Assembly (NCBI GenBank): GCA_902781245.1
Contig: CACZIP010000022.1
Span: 1 to 13,416 of the forward strand
Direction: 5' to 3'
Source: an uncultured Coriobacteriaceae bacterium
GTDB taxonomy: Bacteria > Actinomycetota > Coriobacteriia > Coriobacteriales > Eggerthellaceae
Length of the DNA stretch: 13,416 bases
The stretch's first letter is position 1; every line of letters starts with the position of its first letter. This document shows, piece by piece, positions 6,475 to 12,698 of this stretch. Under the pieces are notes generated by a model, which did no database searches, was not told the DNA's origin, and saw only the letters and a list, made by a program, of their open reading frames with translations. The position numbers and the translations under genes were made by a program.

Positions 6475-7932
6475 ATGGCTAAATCCAGCTTGACCGAGCA
6501 GGTGTCTCTGTTCGAGCGTGTTCCTGACGAGAAGCGCATTCATTGGGGCAACATCGCAGCAATTCTATCTGGCGTGGTGTCGAGCCTTTCAAAGCTCATG
6601 GGCGGCGGCATCGTCGCGTTCTATGCTGGCTGCCAGCTCGGATCGGTTGCAGCAGGCATTCTGTTCGTGCTTGGGACTTTCTTGACATACCTTGTTGGAC
6701 GCATCTCGTTCGAAGAAGGTCTGCCGAACAACGTCACGTCGCGCTTCTACGTCTTCGGCACGAAAGGTTCAGCGGTTGGTTCGCTGATTTGGATTTACTT
6801 GCTTGTCGGTGTGCTGGCGGTGGGTACAGTGCAGTTGGGAAATGCTGTTCTTTATTACTTCGGCTGGACATCCGACTTTGCGCGTATTGCGTTGTTCCTG
6901 GGTATCTCCGTTGTGTGGGTCCTCGTGTCGCTCTTCGGTGTCAAGGTCATTGCGAAGTTCAACGGCGTGTTCGTGGCGTTTCTGTTCCTCGCCCTTGGTT
7001 ACGTTGTGGTGAAAATTGCCCTCGATGGAAACATCGGCGAAGCTCTTACTCACGGCATCATGATTCCGGGTGTAAACGAGGCCGATGGTTTCGCATATGG
7101 TTTGAACTATTGCGTAATGACATCTGGCCTCATGGCGTTGTTCGCGGCAGACTTCACGCGATTTGCCCGCAAGAGCCGTGATCTGTGGCCTATCTCGCTG
7201 TTCGGAAGCGTCATCGCTATCGTCACATACGTTTTTGGCGCGTTACTCACGTTCTACGGTTTCGAAACCTCGGTCGAGTATTTCAGCGGGTTGGGGTACG
7301 ACTCGGCTGGTGCTGCGAATGCGGCAATCACGAACCCGGGCGTGACGCTCGTGCTGGCGCTCGGGTTCATCGGACTGCTCATCATTTGCTTCTCGCAGAT
7401 GAAGGTTGAGACGTCGAACTCGATCGGTGGCGCGAACGCCGTGTCGAACTTCTTCGATGCGCTGTTCGGTATCAAGCTCAAGTGGCCGGTTGCCGTGGTC
7501 ATCGCGAACGCAATCGGGCTTATCTTCATATTTGGCGGAATTCTGAACTGGGTTAACGCCTTCATGAGCTATGGCAGCATCCTGACGATGTCGTGGTGCT
7601 TCCTGCTCATAACCGACTACTACATCGTGCGCGGCCCCATGAAGATCGGCACGCGCGGCATCAGCTCGCTTGATCGCGTCGAGGCAGTAAACTGGCGCGG
7701 TGTCATCACCATTGTGGCTACGACTATCGTGTGCTCGTTCCTGTACACCACGCACGTGCTCATGATTCCGCTGCTGCTTGCCGCGCCTATGACCATGGTG
7801 CTGTACATGTTGCTGAGCTGGGTCATGCGCGACAGGGTGCGCGCCCGCGACGCAGAGCAGCGTGCGCTGGACGAGCAGGACAGCAATGCAGCGGTTGCTG
7901 AAGCAACCACAGGCGAGAGCATCGAAGACTAA
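6475..7932 (+). CDS. NCS1 family permease (cytosine/purine/allantoin transporter family)
   Basis: This 485-residue membrane protein has about twelve hydrophobic segments. Its N-terminus places RIHWGN just before the first membrane segment, followed by a GGGIVAFYAG stretch, as in CodB-like nucleobase:cation symporters of the NCS1 family. Further family-like features are FGVKVIAKFNGVFVAFLF and an ITDYYIVRG-type segment near the C-terminal helices. Likely substrates are nucleobases, hydantoins, allantoin or related heterocycles; the specificity cannot be told. The start at 6475 is set by AGGAGGGG 4 nt upstream (6463-6470); the frame is open further upstream but that extension crosses the hairpins and has no ribosome binding site. 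The next gene begins 8 nt after the stop, so the two are likely co-transcribed. Confidence 0.85.
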   Translation: MAKSSLTEQVSLFERVPDEKRIHWGNIAAILSGVVSSLSKLMGGGIVAFYAGCQLGSVAAGILFVLGTFLTYLVGRISFEEGLPNNVTSRFYVFGTKGSAVGSLIWIYLLVGVLAVGTVQLGNAVLYYFGWTSDFARIALFLGISVVWVLVSLFGVKVIAKFNGVFVAFLFLALGYVVVKIALDGNIGEALTHGIMIPGVNEADGFAYGLNYCVMTSGLMALFAADFTRFARKSRDLWPISLFGSVIAIVTYVFGALLTFYGFETSVEYFSGLGYDSAGAANAAITNPGVTLVLALGFIGLLIICFSQMKVETSNSIGGANAVSNFFDALFGIKLKWPVAVVIANAIGLIFIFGGILNWVNAFMSYGSILTMSWCFLLITDYYIVRGPMKIGTRGISSLDRVEAVNWRGVITIVATTIVCSFLYTTHVLMIPLLLAAPMTMVLYMLLSWVMRDRVRARDAEQRALDEQDSNAAVAEATTGESIED

Positions 7933-7939
7933 AACTGCG

Positions 7940-8407
7940 ATGGAAAATGCAATTTTCATATGCGTGATAGCCAACTTGATCGTGAGCATTGCGATACTCG
8001 TCGAGCTGCACCTAAAGAATCGCAATCAGCTTTCACACAGGATTGAAACGGTCGAGACGAACGCGATCGACACCGTAAGCGCAGCGCTTTCGACCGAAGA
8101 TTTGGCCAATCAGGTGATGGAACAGAGCAACAGCGAGAGTGTTACGCAAGGGGCCGAAAAAGGATACGAGGCTTCGGAAGGCATCGATTCTATTGCAGCG
8201 ACGTGCTCGGCTCTCGCCGCCGAGCACGGGCTAACAACCCGTGAAGGCGAAGTGCTTATCCAGCTTGCTCGAGGCTATAACTGCCGCAGCATCGCCGAAA
8301 TGCTCACCATCTCCGAAGCGACCGTCAAGTCCCACAGCCTCAAGGTCTACCGCAAACTCGGCGTGCATTCCCAACAAGAGGTCATAGCGCTCGTACAATC
8401 TCGATAG
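7940..8407 (+). CDS. Membrane-anchored LuxR-type HTH regulator (one helix plus HTH)
   Basis: This 155-residue protein has a single hydrophobic helix at residues 4-25, a polar, partly acidic linker (26-95), and a C-terminal LuxR/NarL-type helix-turn-helix at 98-152. The HTH has the expected LTTREGEVL start, SIAEML, the recognition helix ATVKSHSLKVYRKLGV and a VIALV end. There is no receiver, PAS or autoinducer domain. It would be tethered to the inner membrane with the HTH in the cytoplasm. The start at 7940 lies 8 nt after the NCS1 permease stop and has only a weak ribosome binding site, so translational coupling is likely. An in-frame ATG at 7862 lies inside the permease gene and would put a basic stretch before the helix. 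The context suggests it regulates, or senses through, the permease; that is inference. Confidence 0.82.
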   Translation: MENAIFICVIANLIVSIAILVELHLKNRNQLSHRIETVETNAIDTVSAALSTEDLANQVMEQSNSESVTQGAEKGYEASEGIDSIAATCSALAAEHGLTTREGEVLIQLARGYNCRSIAEMLTISEATVKSHSLKVYRKLGVHSQQEVIALVQSR

Positions 8408-8471
8408 GGATAACGCAACCCACAAGCAGTTCAGCAGAGTGCGGATCTTGCCATGGAACCGCCCTTTCAAT

Positions 8472-8507
8472 GCGTGCAGAGAGGACCGGCCCCCTCTGCA
8501 CGCTTTC
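8472..8507 (+). terminator. Intrinsic terminator after the LuxR-type gene
   Basis: GCGTGCAGAG (8472-8481) pairs perfectly with CTCTGCACGC (8494-8503) around a 12-nt loop, followed by TTTCC. It closes the permease/LuxR transcript and lies beside the convergent stop of the metallo-hydrolase gene at 8512, so it may serve both. Confidence 0.75.
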
Positions 8508-8511
8508 CATT

Positions 8512-9294
8512 CTATCTATCGACGGAAACCGTATAGTTCCCCGCGCCGGCGCTCTCCACGACGATGGTGCCGCACAAGCCCGTGCGATAGACTTCCGCGC
8601 CGCCGCTCTCCAGCAGTTTGAGAATCTTCTTGTTGGCCGGCTCGTCCGCTCCGTCAGTGACGATTGCCAGCTTGGGCTGCACGGACGAGATGAGGGCGCC
8701 GGTGTTGTCATGCTTATGGCCGTGGTCGGGAACTTTGAGCACGTCGAAGCGGCCAAGCCCGCGCTTCAGGTAAGCGGCAACGCCCGTATACTCCAGGTCG
8801 CCGGCGAAAAGGTAGGAGTCGTCCCCATAGGTCAGCGTTGACACGAGCGAAAGGTCATCGTCGTTGCCCTCGTCGCCCTTCGCGTCGGGGACGAAGGCGA
8901 CGGTCGAGGGCATGATGCAGAACCTCGCCCCACCGACTTCCAGCACCCGCTCCTCAGTGACCTGCTGCGCTGGGAGCCCCAGGTCGTCAATGGCCGCCAT
9001 GGCCTTGCGATAGTTTTTGTCAGCCCCCTGATAGCCGGGCAAGAGGACCGCGCCGATGTCGAAAGCCTCGCCGATGGCGCGCAGCCCACCGACGTGATCT
9101 CTGTCGTAATGCGTGACGACGAGATAGTCGATGCGGGAAACGCCCTGGCCTCGCAGGTAGGACACGACCTTGCTTGAAGTGTTTTCGTAGCCAGTATCTA
9201 TGAGGACCGACGATGCTCCCGCCTGCACGAGAATGCAGTCGCCCTTGCCCACGTCCATGGTCGTCATGCGCACGCCTTCTGCACCGCTCTGCAT
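8512..9294 (-). CDS. ComEC-like metallo-beta-lactamase-fold hydrolase
   Basis: This 260-residue protein resembles the stand-alone form of the C-terminal ComEC domain (COG2333 type). It opens with a DVGKGDCILV segment (14-23) and VLIDTG (30-35). The metal site reads THYDRDHVGG (61-70), i.e. the H-x-D-x-D-H variant in which Asp replaces the second His of the classical HxHxDH. Further ligands are likely D166 (FAGD) and H191 (VPDHGHKH). The final third, from KLAIVTDG, also follows the ComEC tail. ComEC domains are thought to act on nucleic acid; the substrate here is unknown. No signal peptide is visible, whereas many stand-alone relatives are exported, so it may be cytoplasmic. The start at 9294 has a GGGGAGGGG tract immediately upstream; ATGs at codons 10 and 13 are alternatives. 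Confidence 0.85.
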   Translation of the reverse strand: MQSGAEGVRMTTMDVGKGDCILVQAGASSVLIDTGYENTSSKVVSYLRGQGVSRIDYLVVTHYDRDHVGGLRAIGEAFDIGAVLLPGYQGADKNYRKAMAAIDDLGLPAQQVTEERVLEVGGARFCIMPSTVAFVPDAKGDEGNDDDLSLVSTLTYGDDSYLFAGDLEYTGVAAYLKRGLGRFDVLKVPDHGHKHDNTGALISSVQPKLAIVTDGADEPANKKILKLLESGGAEVYRTGLCGTIVVESAGAGNYTVSVDR

Positions 9295-9639
9295 TTCCCC
9301 TCCCCTCGCTCTTGCTTTTCTTGCAGCCCTGAATTGTAAGGCATCGAGCGGGTCGGGGGCCAGGAACGCATGAAAGTGAGCTGTGTCAAGATTTCGGACA
9401 CAAAATGCCGCTACTTCACTAAGCTGCCATCTTCATCTCGCCTTCCTGCCTCTCGGGGGTGTTTTGAACCGGCTTGGGGGAGCGCATGCGTTAACCCGCC
9501 CGCACGCGCGGACCGGCTCGGGCGAGGCGCCGGGCGCCGGCTTGCGTTCGTGAACTGGGGATGGTACTGTCAAAGAATCGAGATCGTTTATCGCACCATG
9601 TGAAGCCGTGATTGCCGGAGGAGAAGGAGGGTAGCCTGG
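9295..9639. other. Gene-free stretch with a possible IS remnant
   Basis: Apart from a possible -10 for the minus-strand hydrolase (TACAAT, + strand 9333-9338), I see no gene. GC content rises sharply after about 9460 and stays high through the following alpha/beta hydrolase gene. The palindromic GGCGCC-rich patch near 9525-9540 and the IS-like end at 9382 suggest a former insertion boundary. Confidence 0.45.
9382..9455 (-). mobile_element. Possible IS3-type element end (remnant)
   Basis: Read on the plus strand, a TGTGTC...GGACACA sequence starts at 9382 (TGTGTC 9382-9387, GACACA 9397-9402). It begins with TG and carries GGACAC about 15 nt in, as the terminal repeats of many IS3-family elements do. 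On the minus strand a short frame ending PERQEGEMKMAA-stop finishes just before it, as a transposase 3' end would; a TAA cuts this frame 22 codons earlier. No opposite end was found. The call rests on pattern resemblance only. Confidence 0.3.
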
Positions 9640-10497
9640 ATGGGCGGCCGGATCGAGAAAATGCGCATCCGCGCGAACGGGGTGGGCGTGACGTGCCACT
9701 GCGCCGGGGGCGGCGACGACGCCATCGTGCTGCTGCACGGCGCCGGCGTGGACTCGGCGATGCTCTCCTGGGGGGAGGTGATCCCGCTGCTGTCCGGGCG
9801 GTACCGGGTCATCGCGCCCGACCTGCCGGGATACGGGACGAGCGACCGAATAGACGGCGAGTATACGCTGGCGTTCTACACCGAGGCAGTGAAGGGCGTG
9901 GTCGAGGCGTTCGGCGGCGAGCCGGTCGTCCTGGTCGGGCTGTCCTTGGGCGGCGGCATATGCCTGAACATGGCGCTGGCCTACCCGGAGCTCGTCAGGG
10001 CCCTCGTGCCGGTCGACGCGTGGGGTCTGTTCGACAGGCTGCCCTGGCACCGGCTGACCCATTGGTTCGTCCACTCCAGGATAAACGACAACCTGTACGC
10101 ATGGGCGGGCAAGCATCCGTCCGTCATCAGGTTCTCCCTGGAATACAGCCTGTTCGGCGACAAGTCCAGGGTGGGCGACGGCCTGGTCGACGAAATACTG
10201 GAGACAATCCGGGAGCCCGGCGCGGGCAGGCCTTTCGCGTCCTTCCAGCGAAGCGAGATCACGCCCACGGGCCTCGCCACCGACCTGTTCGGGAGGCTCC
10301 AGGAAATCGCTGCGCCCACGCTCCTCGTGCACGGCGTGCTCGACCGGGCGGTTCCCGTGGAAGGCGCCATCCTTGCCGGCGAGAAGATCCCAGACTGCGA
10401 AGTGTACCTGATGGAGGGATGCAAGCACTGGCCCCAGAAGGAGCGCCCGCAGGAGTTCGCGCGCGTCCTGCAGGCGTACCTTGGGAGGAGGCTCTGA
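9640..10497 (+). CDS. Alpha/beta hydrolase fold protein
   Basis: This 285-residue single-domain hydrolase has a complete predicted catalytic triad: nucleophile S102 in GLSLGG (100-105), acid D235 in VHGVLDRAVP, and H263 in GCKHWPQ. The oxyanion-hole motif HGAG is at 33-36 and DLPGYGTSD at 61-69. A cap region lies between about 128 and 200. It could be an esterase, a C-C bond hydrolase of the MhpC/BphD type or a haloperoxidase-like enzyme; specificity is not readable. AGGAGGG 8 nt upstream supports the start at 9640, with ATG at codon 8 as an alternative. It uses AGG for arginine in many positions and ATA for some isoleucines, and is more GC-rich than its neighbours, which suggests acquisition by transfer. 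It has no obvious operon partner. Confidence 0.88.
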   Translation: MGGRIEKMRIRANGVGVTCHCAGGGDDAIVLLHGAGVDSAMLSWGEVIPLLSGRYRVIAPDLPGYGTSDRIDGEYTLAFYTEAVKGVVEAFGGEPVVLVGLSLGGGICLNMALAYPELVRALVPVDAWGLFDRLPWHRLTHWFVHSRINDNLYAWAGKHPSVIRFSLEYSLFGDKSRVGDGLVDEILETIREPGAGRPFASFQRSEITPTGLATDLFGRLQEIAAPTLLVHGVLDRAVPVEGAILAGEKIPDCEVYLMEGCKHWPQKERPQEFARVLQAYLGRRL

Positions 10498-10532
10498 CCG
10501 GGTTTCTGCGCGAGGGGAAGGGGCGGCCCAAC

Positions 10533-10547
10533 CGGGGCCTAGCCCCG
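10533..10547 (+). other. Short GC hairpin after the alpha/beta hydrolase
   Basis: CGGGGC (10533-10538) pairs with GCCCCG (10542-10547) around CTA, 36 nt after the stop codon. There is no T tract, so termination here would be weak. Confidence 0.3.
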
Positions 10548-10637
10548 CTTGGCACAGCACGGGCGTGACGGCCCCGCGCAAGGGACGGCAGCCAGAAGCC
10601 CCCTTCCCGGCTCGGTGCGCCCGGGATCACACGAACC

Positions 10638-10822
10638 TCGCGACGGCCCTGAAAAGCCACTTGAAGAACCTGAGCACGTACCTCATCTCAACGCTCCTTG
10701 AGCAGGATCAGCTCCCCGAGGGCATGCCGCCCGAGGGATTCCAAAACGACGGACAAGATGGTCAACTGCCCGAGGGAACCCAGGAAAGCGCCTCGTCGCC
10801 CACAGGCACCATCACGACGTAA
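10638..10822 (+). pseudogene. Possible 3' remnant of a gene encoding a PEG-rich protein tail
   Basis: The frame ending at 10822 has coding-like character only from about 10638: LKSHLKNLSTYLISTLLEQD is followed by a low-complexity tail with LPEGMPPEG and LPEGTQE. Upstream the same frame runs into the GC-rich segment behind the alpha/beta hydrolase and loses protein-like composition. No start codon with a ribosome binding site serves it. A strong terminator 74 nt downstream suits the end of a real former gene. I read it as a gene whose 5' part was replaced by the inserted GC-rich segment; chance open frame is the alternative. Confidence 0.3.
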
Positions 10823-10895
10823 CATTTCGCCGATTCTGAGTTATTCGAAGCACAAACGAAGCGTAAACGCACCATGAACAAACCAGCAAACTCGG

Positions 10896-10931
10896 AGACG
10901 GGCTGGGCAATATGCTCGACCCGTCTTTTTC
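10896..10931 (+). terminator. Strong intrinsic terminator
   Basis: AGACGGG (10896-10902) pairs with CCCGTCT (10920-10926), with partial extra pairing in the loop, and is followed by TTTT. It would stop transcription arriving from the alpha/beta hydrolase or gene-remnant side and isolates the ATPase gene downstream. Confidence 0.8.
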
Positions 10932-10946
10932 ATTTGCGACTTGCTG

Positions 10947-11011
10947 TGAGTCGGTGCCCTGGCCCCTGACTCATTTAATGGCACATCGGTACCTGGTAGC
11001 AGTGTGCCATT
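10947..11011. repeat. REP-like pair of palindromes
   Basis: TGAGTC (10947-10952) pairs with GACTCA (10968-10973), with further G-U and G-C pairing inward around a GCCCTGGCC core. Three bases later AATGGCACA (10977-10985) pairs perfectly with TGTGCCATT (11003-11011), whose loop contains the palindrome GGTACC. Two adjacent stems in a non-coding gap resemble repetitive extragenic palindromes, but copy number in the genome is unknown. Confidence 0.4.
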
Positions 11012-11020
11012 TGAATTCTC

Positions 11021-11057
11021 GTGAATCTAAAAACTTGATATGAATCTTTGTGAATCT
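11021..11057. promoter_or_regulatory. GTGAATCT direct repeats upstream of the ATPase gene
   Basis: GTGAATCT occurs at 11021-11028 and 11050-11057, and TGAATCT at 11041-11047. They lie within 75 nt of the ATPase start codon and may be sites for a regulator, possibly the ATPase's own winged helix. A clear -35/-10 pair is not visible. Confidence 0.35.
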
Positions 11058-11094
11058 CTCAGATAAACTGGTCTTCCTAAGCGATAGGAGCACC

Positions 11095-12198
11095 ATGGCA
11101 ACATTGCGAAGAAACCCATTCACACCCACGTTCGGACATGCGCCCTTCGCCTTCGCGGGGCGCGATGAACTTATCGACGACGTTATCGAAGGCCTCGCAA
11201 ACCAACCTGGCGATCCAAACCGTGCGACCATCTTTCTAGGGCCAAGGGGTGCTGGCAAGACGGTGCTTATGAATGCAATTGCGCAGGAAGCATCTTCCAT
11301 GGGGTGGATCAATGCGAACGCGGTTGCCAGGCGCGGGCTGCTCGAAGATCTCATGTACGCCCTAAAGACCAGTGCAGCGCATATCCTAGACGAGCAAAGC
11401 CTGCCACAACTCACGTCAGTAAAAGGTGGCCCCGTTGGTGTCAGTTGGGAGTCGCCCCAGGAAAACATTCCCTGGCGTTTCCGTTTCCAGCAAATCATCG
11501 AAGAGCTAAACCGCCAGGACGTGGGCGTCCTGTTCACCATCGACGAAGTGAATCCGGAATGCGAGGAGCTCATCGAGTTCATCTCGTTCTTCCAGCTCTT
11601 CGTAAGCGAAGGCCTTGATGTTGCCATGCTGCTCGCAGGGTTGCCCAGCATGGTCTCCACCCTGCTGCAAAGCGACTATGTGCCGTTTGTCCGCCGCGCG
11701 TTCCAGCGCCATCTTGGCACCATTCCCGACGAAGACATCAAGGACGCTTTCCTCTCCACCGTCACGGAAAACGGGAAGATGATTGGCGAAGACGCACTCG
11801 ACCTCGCCGTGAAAGCGGCAGAAGGCTTCCCTTTCGCCATGCAGCTCATCGGCTATAGCGCCTGGAGATATGCGAAAGACGAGAAGGAGCTCACGCGGAC
11901 GCACGTTGAGAAGGCCATCCGTCGCTCATACCAGGAAATGGAGCACTCGGTCGTCCAGCCCACCCTGCGCGAGTGCTCGCAACGCGAGGTCGAATACCTT
12001 GCCGCCATGGCCGCCGACGAAGGCCCCAGCGTCACGAGCGAAGTCGCCGCGCGCATGGGCATCAGCATGACCAACGCCTCCAACCTGCGCCGCCGCCTCA
12101 TAGACCGGGGCGTCATCAAGGATTTGCGCATGGGCCTGGTCGATTTCGACATGCCGGCGTTCAAAACCTACCTGCAGGAACACCCGTTGGGGTATTAA
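11095..12198 (+). CDS. AAA+ ATPase with C-terminal winged helix (Orc1/Cdc6-like, AAA_16 type)
   Basis: This 367-residue protein begins NPFTPTFG, followed by FAGRDELIDDVIEGL, the opening seen in AAA_16/archaeal-type ATPases. It carries Walker A GPRGAGKT (49-56) and Walker B LFTIDEV (146-152). An AGLP segment follows the Walker B region, where a sensor is expected. The C-terminal part (about 300-360) reads as a winged helix: SEVAARMGISMTNASNLRRR then a wing and DFDMPAFKTYL. Such proteins are widespread in Actinobacteria as solitary ATPases of unknown role, related in layout to Orc1/Cdc6 and to STAND regulators. The start at 11095 is supported by AGGAG 4 nt upstream (11086-11090); an upstream in-frame GTG at 11050 falls inside a repeat and has none. 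The small double-glycine peptide gene follows after 43 nt with no terminator between, so co-transcription is likely. Confidence 0.85.
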   Translation: MATLRRNPFTPTFGHAPFAFAGRDELIDDVIEGLANQPGDPNRATIFLGPRGAGKTVLMNAIAQEASSMGWINANAVARRGLLEDLMYALKTSAAHILDEQSLPQLTSVKGGPVGVSWESPQENIPWRFRFQQIIEELNRQDVGVLFTIDEVNPECEELIEFISFFQLFVSEGLDVAMLLAGLPSMVSTLLQSDYVPFVRRAFQRHLGTIPDEDIKDAFLSTVTENGKMIGEDALDLAVKAAEGFPFAMQLIGYSAWRYAKDEKELTRTHVEKAIRRSYQEMEHSVVQPTLRECSQREVEYLAAMAADEGPSVTSEVAARMGISMTNASNLRRRLIDRGVIKDLRMGLVDFDMPAFKTYLQEHPLGY

Positions 12199-12241
12199 AC
12201 TGATCTTGGCAGAAAGTCTCGGTAAAAGGAAAGGAGAGAAA

Positions 12242-12505
12242 ATGACTGACCAAACCGAGAAGAGATACGAGAACGAGCTGACGATAGACGATCTGGATAA
12301 AATTGCTGGCGGTTGGTATGACTTGCCGAAGAACGCGCCGACGAACTGCAATTGCCCGAGATGCGGCACATCTTGCTATCCGAGAAAAATCGAATGGGGA
12401 CCGAGCATCGATCCGAATGGCCCCCAAAATAACGATAGGGTCATTGGAACGTACAGATGCACTAACTGTAGTTTCGAATGGGAGATCTCGAATAAGATAG
12501 GTTAA
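12242..12505 (+). CDS. Double-glycine leader peptide with zinc-ribbon-like core
   Basis: This is an 87-residue peptide. Residues 1-24 look like a bacteriocin-type leader: ENELTIDDLDKIAGG matches the ELxxDxLDKIxGG pattern, ending in Gly23-Gly24, the cut site of peptidase-containing ABC exporters. The predicted 63-residue core starts WYDLPKN and has six cysteines: C36, C38, C41, C45, C73 and C76. C38-x2-C41 (CPRC) and C73-x2-C76 (CTNC) form two knuckles of a zinc ribbon; C36 and C45 are extra and could instead make disulfides or be modified. AGGAG (12232-12236), 5 nt before the ATG, sets the start; an upstream TTG at 12206 is less likely. All five arginine codons are AGA or AGG, and base composition is more AT-rich than nearby genes. 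No exporter or modification enzyme gene is in the window. It could be a bacteriocin, a signalling peptide or a RiPP precursor. Confidence 0.7.
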   Translation: MTDQTEKRYENELTIDDLDKIAGGWYDLPKNAPTNCNCPRCGTSCYPRKIEWGPSIDPNGPQNNDRVIGTYRCTNCSFEWEISNKIG

Positions 12506-12543
12506 TGAGACCTGGCCATTCAGGGTTTCCATCAACATCATTC

Positions 12544-12597
12544 ATCTGATTGTCGTAAACCACCGGTATCTGTCGCTAACCATCGCTATCTGATACG
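12544..12597 (+). repeat. Imperfect tandem repeats after the peptide gene
   Basis: Units starting ATCTG at 12544, 12568 and 12588 share the pattern ATCTG-(4 nt or none)-TCGyxAACCAyCG. The first two align at 16 of 20 positions once a 4-nt insertion is allowed; the third is cut short. They fill most of the gap between the peptide stop and the terminator. Their function is unknown. Confidence 0.4.
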
Positions 12598-12632
12598 GCA
12601 TTTCAAACCCTCGCATAACGGGCGGGATTAAG

Positions 12633-12675
12633 AAGCGAGCCAACGGAGACTAACCTGTTGGCTCGCTTTCCTCTT
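12633..12675. terminator. Bidirectional intrinsic terminator
   Basis: AAGCGAGCCAAC (12633-12644) pairs perfectly with GTTGGCTCGCTT (12657-12668) around a 12-nt loop, followed by a TCCTCTT tail on the plus strand. It sits between the peptide gene and the convergent deacetylase gene and can end both transcripts. Confidence 0.8.
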
Positions 12676-12698
12676 CAAAGAACTTGCGGTGACGTGCG

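Noticed and set aside
7243..8025. Minus-strand 260-codon open frame opposite the NCS1 permease
   Set aside because: Same reverse image of a membrane protein gene; no ribosome binding site or motif.
9564..9590. ACTGTCAAAGAATCGAGATC as the second end of the IS-like element
   Set aside because: It shares only a few bases with the end at 9382, is in the wrong orientation for a terminal inverted repeat and lacks GGACAC.
9433..10581. Long minus-strand open frame (382 codons) over the alpha/beta hydrolase
   Set aside because: It is the antisense shadow of a GC-rich gene with a complete catalytic triad; its composition (Pro, Arg, Gly, Ala, His) is not protein-like and it has no family signature.
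12505..12549. 14-codon ORF overlapping the stop of the peptide gene (TAATG)
   Set aside because: It has only a weak ribosome binding site and a sequence with no leader or peptide features.
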